A DNA stretch of 15,304 nucleotides from contig DBRC01000078.1 of NCBI GenBank assembly GCA_002305505.1, positions 3,444-18,747 on the forward strand. Direction: 5' to 3'. Positions 1 to 13,480 of the stretch are shown here, piece after piece; the stretch's first letter is position 1, and each line of letters opens with the position of its first letter. The position numbers and the translations under genes were made by a program. Origin of the DNA: Prevotella sp. UBA1378. GTDB lineage: Bacteria; Bacteroidota; Bacteroidia; Bacteroidales; Bacteroidaceae. The notes beneath the pieces are model-generated. The model saw only the letters and a program-made list of their open reading frames with translations, made no database searches and was not told the DNA's origin.

Positions 1-68
1 AAAAATGGCCAAAAATCAAAATGGGGGTAAATCCTCTGTGCTACTACGGCAAGGCCGCCGCAACGCGA

Positions 69-112
69 GGGGTATCGCTGCCGGATTAACACGATGCCCT
101 TATCCCGAACCC
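69..112 (+). repeat. Dispersed repeat, left copy (inverted partner at 15259-15303)
   Basis: This stretch begins GGGGTATCGCTGCCGGATTA and ends at TTATCCCGAACCC. Read on the opposite strand, the right end of the window carries the same sequence with nine substitutions, all transitions, and one inserted T. It lies downstream of the rpoC terminator and shows no coding potential I trust. It is probably a member of a dispersed intergenic family; the family name and copy number cannot be determined from two copies. Confidence 0.7.
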
Positions 113-162
113 GAGTTAATTGATCATCCCGAACCCAGGTTAATGATAATCCCGAACCCGGG
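101..162 (+). repeat. Three tandem 23-24 base units with the core CCCGAACCC
   Basis: The 9-mer CCCGAACCC occurs at 104-112, 128-136 and 151-159, giving periods of 24 and 23 bases. The units share ATCCCGAACCC followed by GAGTTAAT, AGGTTAATGAT or GGGTATGG. The first unit is the end of the dispersed repeat that starts at 69. The rest of 1-228 shows nothing else I recognise: no RNA gene, no promoter and no convincing ORF. Confidence 0.75.
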
Positions 163-228
163 TATGGCTACACAAAGGCATGCCCACCAACGGATAACAG
201 CCTGCAGAACGGGATGGGAGAGGCTGAC

Positions 229-264
229 AAAAAAAGGAGTGCCCGACTTAGCACCGGACACTCC
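229..264 (-). terminator. Intrinsic terminator after rpoC
   Basis: On the transcribed strand the arms GGAGTGTCCG and CGGGCACTCC form a 10-base-pair stem around a 9-base loop (GTGCTAAGT), followed directly by seven T. One pair is a U-G wobble on the minus-strand RNA, while the plus-strand RNA would have an A-C mismatch; this supports minus-strand use. It lies about 35 bases after the rpoC stop and should end the rpoBC transcript. Confidence 0.9.
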
Positions 265-298
265 CTTGAAGGTTATAAGTATTGCCGCAAGGCACGTA

Positions 299-4627
<4,329 letters not shown>

Positions 4628-4636
4628 ATTCTTTCT

Positions 4637-4673
4637 TGATTTCTAATTTCTAATTCCTTAAATTTCTGATTTC
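4637..4673. repeat. 7-base-period repeat in the rpoB-rpoC spacer
   Basis: The 54-base spacer reads, on the plus strand, TGATTTC, TAATTTC, TAATTCC in direct succession (4637-4657), then TTAAATTTC and another TGATTTC (4667-4673). It is AT-rich and contains no promoter or terminator that I can see. It resembles the GATTA-type heptads between rplK and rplA. Its function is unknown; it may be a simple-sequence spacer typical of this group. Confidence 0.65.
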
Positions 4674-4681
4674 ACCTCTAA

Positions 4682-8494
<3,813 letters not shown>

Positions 8495-8551
8495 ATAAAA
8501 TGATATTGTTTCTTATTGGGCCTATTCACCCGTATTGGTCGATGGGACTTG

Positions 8552-8581
8552 CAAATCCAATCATCTGGAAAATGCGTCAAA
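8552..8581 (-). promoter_or_regulatory. Weak candidate promoter for rpoBC
   Basis: Between the rplL terminator and rpoB the minus strand has TTTG (8578-8581), an 18-base spacer and TGGATTTG (8552-8559). This resembles the Bacteroidota TTTG / TAnnTTTG pair with one mismatch in the -7 box and a spacer slightly shorter than usual. It could let rpoBC be transcribed independently of readthrough from rplL. The match is weak and could be chance. Confidence 0.25.
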
Positions 8582-8588
8582 AAGACAC

Positions 8589-8626
8589 AAAAAGGTTAAG
8601 AACCTCCTACTTAGAAGTTCTTAACC
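8589..8626 (-). terminator. Attenuator-like intrinsic terminator between rplL and rpoB
   Basis: On the transcribed strand the arms GGTTAAGAACTTC and GAGGTTCTTAACC form a 13-base-pair stem (one U-G pair) around the loop TAAGTAG, followed by TTTTTGTGTCTTTTTG. It starts about 25 bases after the rplL stop. In E. coli a partial terminator at the same place lowers rpoBC transcription relative to the L10/L12 genes; the same role is inferred here. Readthrough efficiency cannot be judged from sequence. Confidence 0.85.
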
Positions 8627-8650
8627 ATTTTAAATATTGTTGTGCTTGTA

Positions 8651-9031
8651 TTATTTGAGTTCAACTACAGCACCAGCCTCTTCAATGGCCTTCTTCAAGT
8701 TCTCTGCCTCGTCCTTAGAGAGACCTTCCTTCAGTGTAGAAGGAGCACCGTCTACAAGATCCTTAGCCTCTTTCAGACCCAAGCCGCAAGCTTCCTTAAC
8801 GGCCTTTACAACCTGCAACTTAGCAGCACCTGCCTCTTTCAGAACCACGTCGAAAGAAGTCTTCTCCTCAACTGCGGCATCAGCGCCGCCAGCAGCAGGA
8901 CCAGCAGCAACAGCAACAGCTGCAGCAGCGGGCTCAATTCCATACTCGTCCTTCAGGACTGTTGCCAACTCGTTTACTTCCTTAACTGTAAGATTTACTA
9001 ATTCTTCAGCAATAGCTTTAATATCTGCCAT
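8651..9031 (-). CDS. rplL: 50S ribosomal protein L7/L12 (bL12)
   Basis: Encodes the 126-residue stalk protein that recruits translation factor GTPases to the ribosome. The N-terminal dimerisation helices (about 1-33) are followed by an Ala/Gly/Pro-rich hinge (about 34-53) and a globular factor-binding domain (about 55-126) with KTSFDVVL and LGLKEAKDLVDGAP, as usual. It follows rplJ by 52 AT-rich bases. L12 is present in several copies per ribosome, which fits the terminator-like hairpin just after this gene. No Shine-Dalgarno precedes the ATG (upstream sequence is AAATTTAAATAAA). Confidence 0.99.
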   Translation of the reverse strand: MADIKAIAEELVNLTVKEVNELATVLKDEYGIEPAAAAVAVAAGPAAGGADAAVEEKTSFDVVLKEAGAAKLQVVKAVKEACGLGLKEAKDLVDGAPSTLKEGLSKDEAENLKKAIEEAGAVVELK

Positions 9032-9083
9032 TTTATTTAAATTTTTAATGTTTTTTAATGTTGATTGTTATGACTTTGTTGAA

Positions 9084-9602
9084 TTATTCAGGACGCTCGC
9101 CTAAAGTCTTCAGCACACCATGGATAGTGTTCGCACCTGACTGGAGCGCAGAAACGACGTTCTTCGTAGGCGACTGCAGCAAAGCCACAACGTCTGCGAT
9201 AAGTTCGTTCTTGCTCTTGAGAGAAGCAAGCTCCTCAAGTTTATCTGCACCGACAAAGAAACTCTCTTCGGCATAAGCAGCCTTCAGAGCAGGAATCCCT
9301 GTCTTTGTATATTCCTTGAGCAACTTAGCGGGCACGTTAGCCGTTTGTGTGAACATGACGGCCGTATTGCCTTTTAAGCAACCATAAAGCGGTTCATAAT
9401 CAATTTCAGCATTCTCGAAGGTCTTGTGAAGGAGCGTGTTCTTCACAACGACCATCTTGACATCACTCTTGAAGCACTTACGGCGGAGGTCGCTTGTTTC
9501 AGCGGCATTCAGCCCGGTCAGGTCAACCAGGTAAAAATGGCTGTACTCCTTCAGTTTCTCTCCAAGTTCTACGATAATAGTATCTTTTACTTCCTTTTTC
9601 AT
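9084..9602 (-). CDS. rplJ: 50S ribosomal protein L10 (uL10)
   Basis: Encodes the 172-residue base of the ribosomal stalk, which anchors L12 dimers to the L11 region of 23S rRNA. The N-terminal rRNA-binding domain includes FYLVDLTGLNAAETSDLRRK and VVVKNTLL, both typical of L10. The C-terminal helix (about 130-170) would carry the L12 dimers. It lies 20 bases after rplA and 52 before rplL, so the three are surely cotranscribed. In E. coli the L10-L12 complex represses its own mRNA; no large leader before rplJ is available here for such a site, so any control would have to act elsewhere. Confidence 0.98.
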   Translation of the reverse strand: MKKEVKDTIIVELGEKLKEYSHFYLVDLTGLNAAETSDLRRKCFKSDVKMVVVKNTLLHKTFENAEIDYEPLYGCLKGNTAVMFTQTANVPAKLLKEYTKTGIPALKAAYAEESFFVGADKLEELASLKSKNELIADVVALLQSPTKNVVSALQSGANTIHGVLKTLGERPE

Positions 9603-9622
9603 TTTACTAAACTTTTAACGAG

Positions 9623-10315
9623 TTATTCAACTGATTTAGGATCGACCTTGATACCTACACTCATAGTGCTCGACAGGAAGATACTCTTGATATACGTACC
9701 CTTAGCAGCAGCAGGCTTCAGCTTGATGATGGTCTGGATAAACTCCTTCGCATTCTCATAGACTTTCTCGGGGGCAAAGCTCACCTTGCCGATCGATGCG
9801 TGCACGATACCAGCCTTGTCAACCTTAAAGTCTATCTTACCCTGCTTTACTTCCTTCACAGCCTTAGCAACGTCCATAGTTACCGTACCGCTCTTCGGGT
9901 TCGGCATCAAACCGCGGGGGCCGAGGATACGGCCGAGAGGTCCGAGCTTACCCATGCACGACGGCATTGTGATGATAACATCAACATCTGTCCAACCGCC
10001 CTTGATCTTATCGATATATTCATCGAGACCAACGTAGTCAGCACCTGCTTCTTTCGCAGCAGCTTCCTGATCAGGAGTACAGAGGCAAAGCACGCGTGTT
10101 GTCTTACCGGTTCCGTTCGGCAGCGAAACAACGCCGCGAACCATCTGGTTAGCCTTACGCGGATCCACGCCCAAGCGTACATCGATATCAAGCGAAGCGT
10201 CAAACTTGGTGGTGGTAATTTCCCTCACCAACTCCGAAGCCTCCTTCAAAGAGTATGCTTTCCCTGCTTCAACCTTACCAGCTACTAACTTTTGATTTTT
10301 TGTCAGTTTACTCAT
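9623..10315 (-). CDS. rplA: 50S ribosomal protein L1 (uL1)
   Basis: Encodes the 230-residue L1 protein of the L1 stalk, which moves deacylated tRNA out of the E site. The family signature is visible in MPSCMGKLGPLGRILGPRGL followed by MPNPKSGTV, with KAGIVHASIGKVSF further on. The length is normal. The start MSKLTKNQKLVAGK fits Bacteroidales L1. It follows rplK by 90 bases of unusual repeat-rich sequence. In other bacteria L1 also binds the rplK-rplA mRNA and represses it; whether that happens here is not shown, but hairpins before rplK are candidates. Confidence 0.99.
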   Translation of the reverse strand: MSKLTKNQKLVAGKVEAGKAYSLKEASELVREITTTKFDASLDIDVRLGVDPRKANQMVRGVVSLPNGTGKTTRVLCLCTPDQEAAAKEAGADYVGLDEYIDKIKGGWTDVDVIITMPSCMGKLGPLGRILGPRGLMPNPKSGTVTMDVAKAVKEVKQGKIDFKVDKAGIVHASIGKVSFAPEKVYENAKEFIQTIIKLKPAAAKGTYIKSIFLSSTMSVGIKVDPKSVE

Positions 10316-10336
10316 TGTTTTAATTGAAGTTTAATT

Positions 10337-10401
10337 GGATTAGTGATTGCTGATTATGGATTACGGTTCGCACCTTCATCTTTAATCCTTCATCCCTAAT
10401 C
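10337..10401. repeat. Inverted pair of 4-unit, 7-base-period arrays between rplK and rplA
   Basis: The plus strand carries four heptads at 10337-10364: GGATTAG, TGATTGC, TGATTAT, GGATTAC. After a 9-base gap the minus strand carries four at 10374-10401: GATTAGG, GATGAAG, GATTAAA, GATGAAG, reading from 10401 downwards. The arms can pair imperfectly through GATTA/TAATC blocks (about 18 of 27 aligned positions match). The array fills most of the 90-base spacer. No known family was recognised. Confidence 0.75.
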
Positions 10402-10405
10402 ATTG

Positions 10406-10846
10406 TTATTTACCCGGGAAGTCCCCTTTAACAGTGATACCCATACTTCTTGCTGTACCTGCAACCAACTTCATGGCTGCTTCGACGGTGAAACAGTTCA
10501 AGTCTTTCATCTTGTCCTCAGCGATTTCCTTCACCTGCTCCCAAGTCACCGAAGCGACTTTTTTACGGTTGGGCTGTGCAGAACCGCTGCTTACCTTAGC
10601 TGCCTCCTTCAGCTGTACAGCTGCCGGAGGAGTTTTCAGTTCGAAGCTGAATGACTTGTCAGTGTAGTATGTGATAACAACAGGAATAATCTTTCCTGCC
10701 TTATCCTGGGTTCTGGCGTTGAACTCCTTGCAGAATCCCATAATATTAATACCCTTCGAACCAAGTGCAGGCCCTACTGGGGGGGAAGGATTCGCAGCGC
10801 CACCTTTAATCTGTAATTTGATTAATCCAGCAACTTCTTTAGCCAT
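10406..10846 (-). CDS. rplK: 50S ribosomal protein L11 (uL11)
   Basis: Encodes the 146-residue L11 protein at the GTPase-associated centre of the large subunit. The N-terminal domain holds the proline-rich segment NPSPPVGPALGSKGINIM with P22 and P23, the region linked to thiostrepton action and to stringent-factor activation. The C-terminal 23S rRNA-binding domain ends in GTARSMGITVKG, a strong family signature. It is separated from nusG by 99 bases containing two hairpins. The ATG is preceded by the AT-rich TATAATTTATAAACAGAA, with no Shine-Dalgarno. Confidence 0.99.
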   Translation of the reverse strand: MAKEVAGLIKLQIKGGAANPSPPVGPALGSKGINIMGFCKEFNARTQDKAGKIIPVVITYYTDKSFSFELKTPPAAVQLKEAAKVSSGSAQPNRKKVASVTWEQVKEIAEDKMKDLNCFTVEAAMKLVAGTARSMGITVKGDFPGK

Positions 10847-10880
10847 TTCTGTTTATAAATTATAATTGATTGTTATATAA

Positions 10881-10908
10881 GCCCGCGGAGTGGAAGCCTC
10901 CACCGGCC
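10881..10908 (-). promoter_or_regulatory. Hairpin in the rplK leader, candidate L1 control site
   Basis: The minus strand reads GCCG, GTGGA, loop GGCT, TCCAC, a 3'-side bulge TCCG, then CGG(G)C. This gives a 5-base-pair inner stem and a short outer stem with an asymmetric internal loop, 34 bases before the rplK start. L1 targets are generally asymmetric internal loops in a hairpin, and in E. coli L1 represses rplKA at such a site. Assignment to L1 is inference; no consensus was tested. Confidence 0.35.
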
Positions 10909-10920
10909 GTATATAGGAAC

Positions 10921-10946
10921 AGGCGCATCGTAACAAAATTGCGCCT
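10921..10946 (-). other. Inverted repeat at the nusG stop codon
   Basis: AGGCGCA and TGCGCCT form a 7-base-pair stem around a 12-base loop, starting at the last base of the nusG TAA stop. No T tract follows (GTTCCTATATAC), so it is not a typical intrinsic terminator. It may be an RNA processing or stability element between nusG and rplK, or form a joint structure with the next hairpin. Confidence 0.45.
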
Positions 10947-11491
10947 TATTCTTTCTCTACTTGGTTAAAAGCAAGCTCCAGGGGAGTCTTGCGCCCGAAA
11001 ATCTTCACCATCACCTTCAGCTTACGCTTCTCGGCATTCACCTCTTCGATGACGCCGCTGAAACCGCTGAACGGCCCGTCGGTCACTTTCACCGTCTCGT
11101 CGACACTGTACGGGATATTCATCTCCACTGCCTCAATGGCAGTTTCTTCTGCCGTCCCGAGAATGCGGTTTACGTCAGCCTGACGCAGGGGCGTGGGATT
11201 ATCCAAGCCGCCCAAGAAACCTAATACATTTGGCATGAAACGCAGCGTATGGGCAATCTCCCCCTGCAGGTTAGCCTCGACAAGGACGTATCCCGGCAAG
11301 AAAAGTTTTTCCTTTATCACGCGTTTGCCGTTCCGGAGCATAGCATACTTCTCGGTAGGCAGAAGCACTTGATTCACATTGGCAGCCAATACCGCATCGT
11401 GCTTTATAGAAGCTTCAAGATATTCCTTCACTTTTGCTTCCTTACCGCTTACGGCACGCAGTACATACCATTTCATTCCTGTTTCAGCCAT
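10946..11491 (-). CDS. nusG: Transcription termination/antitermination protein NusG
   Basis: Encodes a 181-residue NusG, which binds RNA polymerase during elongation and couples it to Rho or to the leading ribosome. The N-terminal NGN domain starts at KWYVLRAVSGKEAKVKEYLE and includes LFLPGYVLVEA and FMPNVLGFLGG (about residues 62-95). The C-terminal KOW domain lies at about 131-178, with VKVTDGPFSGFSGVIEEVN. The start MAETGMKWYV is preferred over the internal Met6 because Bacteroidota NusG proteins usually have a few residues before KWYV. It follows secE by 15 bases. The upstream GAGAG is at best a very weak ribosome binding site. It lies in an operon with secE, as in most bacteria. Confidence 0.98.
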   Translation of the reverse strand: MAETGMKWYVLRAVSGKEAKVKEYLEASIKHDAVLAANVNQVLLPTEKYAMLRNGKRVIKEKLFLPGYVLVEANLQGEIAHTLRFMPNVLGFLGGLDNPTPLRQADVNRILGTAEETAIEAVEMNIPYSVDETVKVTDGPFSGFSGVIEEVNAEKRKLKVMVKIFGRKTPLELAFNQVEKE

Positions 11492-11506
11492 CTCTCAAAT
11501 TGCGAA

Positions 11507-11698
11507 TTAACCCGGATAAACGAAACTCATGAAATTCTTAAATACTACATCCAGCAACCACACAACAAGAGCAATGACCAGCGAGGAAGTTAAAACTACC
11601 ACCGCGCTGTGCGTAAGCTCCGGGAGTGTAGGCCAAGTGGTCTTGTGTGCCAGCTCATCGTAGCAAGCTTTGCAATAATTTACAAATTTCTTGAACAT
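11507..11698 (-). CDS. secE: Protein translocase subunit SecE
   Basis: Encodes a 63-residue SecE, the small subunit that clamps SecY in the membrane protein-export channel. The amphipathic N-terminal region contains ELAHKTTWPTLPEL, matching the conserved K-x-x-W-P SecE motif. One membrane segment follows at about residues 31-53 (SAVVVLTSSLVIALVVWLLD). This is the short one-span type common outside the gamma-proteobacteria. The ATG at 11698 is chosen because a GTG seven codons upstream (11719) would start inside tRNA-Trp. It begins 18 bases after tRNA-Trp and precedes nusG by 15 bases. Confidence 0.95.
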   Translation of the reverse strand: MFKKFVNYCKACYDELAHKTTWPTLPELTHSAVVVLTSSLVIALVVWLLDVVFKNFMSFVYPG

Positions 11699-11716
11699 AA
11701 ACTTTCTTCTTTTTAG

Positions 11717-11789
11717 CACGGGAAGGAGGACTCGAACCCACGACCCTCGGTTTTGGAGACCGATGCTCTACCAACTGAGCTATTCCCGT
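11717..11789 (-). tRNA. tRNA-Trp (anticodon CCA)
   Basis: A 73-base cloverleaf can be drawn: acceptor ACGGGAA/TTCCCGT, D stem GCTC/GAGC, anticodon stem TCGGT/ACCGA with loop CTCCAAA (anticodon CCA), T loop TTCGAGT and discriminator G. The T stem (GTGGG/CCTCC) contains one U-C mismatch. The 3' CCA is not encoded. It lies between tuf and secE and must be cut from their shared transcript unless it is made separately. Confidence 0.97.
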
Positions 11790-11794
11790 AAAGG

Positions 11795-11820
11795 GTTCCC
11801 GCATCCCCCGATGCGGGAAC
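11795..11820 (-). other. Strong hairpin between tuf and tRNA-Trp
   Basis: GTTCCCGCATC and GATGCGGGAAC form a perfect 11-base-pair stem around GGGG on the minus strand. Only CCTTT follows, so the T tract is poor. It could be a partial terminator that separates abundant tuf mRNA from the secE-nusG genes, a 3' stability element for tuf mRNA, or a processing site for the tRNA just 5 bases downstream. Confidence 0.7.
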
Positions 11821-11840
11821 ATCCATTTATTGCAAGGGGA

Positions 11841-13025
11841 TTAATCCTCGAATACTTCTGTAATCTGGCCAGAACCTACCGTGCGGCCACCTTCGCGGAT
11901 AGCGAAACGCAGACCCTGGTTCAAGGCAACAGCATAAATCAACTCAACAGTGATTTCCACGTTGTCGCCAGGCATTACCATCTCAACGCCCTCGGGCAGG
12001 GAGATTTCACCTGTACAGTCCATCGTACGGAGGTAGAACTGCGGACGATACTTGTTACCGAACGGAGTATGACGGCCGCCCTCTTCCTTCTTCAACACGT
12101 AGATAGAAGCCTTGAAGCGCTTGAACGGCTTAATCTGACCCGGATGGCAGAGCACCATACCACGCTTGATTTCATTCTTGTCGATACCGCGGAGCAACAG
12201 ACCTACGTTGTCACCAGCCTGACCCTCATCGAGGAGCTTGCGGAACATCTCAACACCTGTTACAACGGACTTCTTGTCTTCACCAAGGCCGAGGAGTTCA
12301 ACTTCGTCACCTACGTGGATGACACCAGTCTCGATACGGCCGGTAGCAACAGTACCACGGCCCGTGATTGAGAACACGTCCTCAACAGGCATCAAGAACG
12401 GTTTCTCCGTATCGCGCGGAGGCTCCTGAATCCACTCGTCAACGGTATTCATCAGTTCCATTACTTTCTCTTCCCATTTAGCTACGCCATTCAATGCGCC
12501 GAGGGCAGAGCCGCGGATGATAGGGGTATCCTCTTCAAACTCGTACTGATCGAGAATTTCACGAACTTCCATTTCAACAAGTTCGAGCATTTCCTCATCC
12601 TCAACCATGTCGCACTTGTTCAGGAACACAACCAAGCGGGGAACGTTTACCTGGCGGGCGAGCAGTACGTGCTCACGGGTCTGGGGCATCGGACCGTCAG
12701 TTGCAGCGACAACGAGGATAGCACCGTCCATCTGGGCAGCACCGGTAACCATGTTCTTTACATAGTCGGCGTGACCCGGACAGTCTACGTGAGCATAGTG
12801 ACGCTTTGCAGTCTGATACTCAACGTGAGAGGTATTAATGGTAATACCACGCTCCTTCTCTTCCGGAGCATTGTCGATCTGGTCAAAAGACTTAACCTCA
12901 GAAAGACCAGCCTTTGCCAAAACGGTAGTGATGGCAGCTGTCAGAGTTGTCTTACCATGGTCTACGTGACCGATAGTACCAATGTTTACGTGCGGTTTGG
13001 TGCGCACAAAATTCTCTTTAGCCAT
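11841..13025 (-). CDS. tuf: Elongation factor Tu
   Basis: Encodes the 394-residue GTPase that brings aminoacyl-tRNA to the ribosomal A site. The GTP-binding motifs are intact: GHVDHGKT at 19-26, RGITI at 59-63 with T62, DCPGH at 81-85 with the catalytic H85, NKCD at 136-139, and the SAL motif after RG in domain 1. Domains 2 and 3 follow, including FRKLLDEGQAGDNVGLLLRG and the C-terminal FAIREGGRTVGSGQI. The length is full. It follows tRNA-Thr(GGU) by 57 AT-rich bases without its own recognisable promoter, so it is most likely cotranscribed with the four tRNAs upstream. No Shine-Dalgarno is present (AAATTAAAGCT before ATG). Confidence 0.99.
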   Translation of the reverse strand: MAKENFVRTKPHVNIGTIGHVDHGKTTLTAAITTVLAKAGLSEVKSFDQIDNAPEEKERGITINTSHVEYQTAKRHYAHVDCPGHADYVKNMVTGAAQMDGAILVVAATDGPMPQTREHVLLARQVNVPRLVVFLNKCDMVEDEEMLELVEMEVREILDQYEFEEDTPIIRGSALGALNGVAKWEEKVMELMNTVDEWIQEPPRDTEKPFLMPVEDVFSITGRGTVATGRIETGVIHVGDEVELLGLGEDKKSVVTGVEMFRKLLDEGQAGDNVGLLLRGIDKNEIKRGMVLCHPGQIKPFKRFKASIYVLKKEEGGRHTPFGNKYRPQFYLRTMDCTGEISLPEGVEMVMPGDNVEITVELIYAVALNQGLRFAIREGGRTVGSGQITEVFED

Positions 13026-13082
13026 AGCTTTAATTTATTTATTATTATTAATGAATGATCAGATTTTTAATGCTTTCTCAAG

Positions 13083-13154
<72 letters not shown>

Positions 13155-13163
13155 GAACTTTAG

Positions 13164-13236
13164 AGCGGAAAACGGGGCTCAAACCCGCGACCCCCAGCTT
13201 GGAAGGCTAGTGCTCTATCAACTGAGCTATTTCCGC
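13164..13236 (-). tRNA. tRNA-Gly (anticodon UCC)
   Basis: A 73-base cloverleaf: acceptor GCGGAAA/TTTCCGC, D stem GCTC/GAGC, anticodon stem CTAGC/GCTGG with loop CTTCCAA (anticodon TCC), discriminator U. The T loop is TTTGAGC, so position 56 is U instead of the near-universal C. The D loop is AGTTGATA, so position 19 is A instead of G. The two changes restore a 19-56 pair as A-U. CCA is not encoded. It lies only 9 bases from tRNA-Thr(GGU). Confidence 0.96.
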
Positions 13237-13241
13237 ATTTC

Positions 13242-13255
13242 CGGCATTCCTGCCG
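13242..13255 (-). other. Small GNRA-type hairpin between tRNA-Tyr and tRNA-Gly
   Basis: In the 38-base spacer, CGGCA and TGCCG form a 5-base-pair stem around GGAA, a GNRA tetraloop. It probably helps separate or process the two tRNAs; a chance hairpin is possible. Confidence 0.4.
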
Positions 13256-13274
13256 CTCACTCCCCTTTCGGAAG

Positions 13275-13356
13275 TGGGTGGTGATGGATTCGAACCACCG
13301 AAGGCATCGCCAGCAGATTTACAGTCTGCCCCATTTGGCCACTCTGGTAACCACCC
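13275..13356 (-). tRNA. tRNA-Tyr (anticodon GUA)
   Basis: An 82-base class II tRNA with a long variable arm. The acceptor is GGGTGGT/ACCACCC, the anticodon arm is GCAGA, loop CTGTAAA, TCTGC (anticodon GTA), the T loop is TTCGAAT and the discriminator is A. CCA is not encoded. It lies 45 bases after tRNA-Thr(UGU) and 38 before tRNA-Gly. Confidence 0.97.
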
Positions 13357-13401
13357 TTGTTTGTTTCCGGCCTACGCCCTTTCTCTCCCCGTATCCGGCC
13401 G

Positions 13402-13475
13402 AGCCTCTTGTCGGATTCGAACCAACGACCCCGAGATTACAAATCACGTGCTCTGGCCAACTGAGCTAAAGAGGC
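13402..13475 (-). tRNA. tRNA-Thr (anticodon UGU)
   Basis: A 74-base cloverleaf: acceptor GCCTCTT/AAGAGGC, D stem GCTC/GAGC, anticodon stem CGTGA/TCTCG with loop TTTGTAA (anticodon TGT), T stem GTTGG/CCGAC, T loop TTCGAAT and discriminator U. The anticodon stem has one U-U mismatch in its middle pair (29-41). CCA is not encoded. It is the first gene of the tRNA-tuf transcript and corresponds to thrU of E. coli. Confidence 0.96.
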
Positions 13476-13480
13476 GTTTC

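Noticed and set aside
104..159. Repeated CCCGAACCC units as a CRISPR array
   Set aside because: The period is only 23-24 bases, the repeats are about 11-18 bases and the intervals are similar to each other rather than unique spacers. No cas genes are present.
11699..11719. Upstream GTG start for secE adding seven residues
   Set aside because: It would begin inside the tRNA-Trp acceptor stem, and MFKKFVNYCK at 11698 fits the usual SecE N-terminus.
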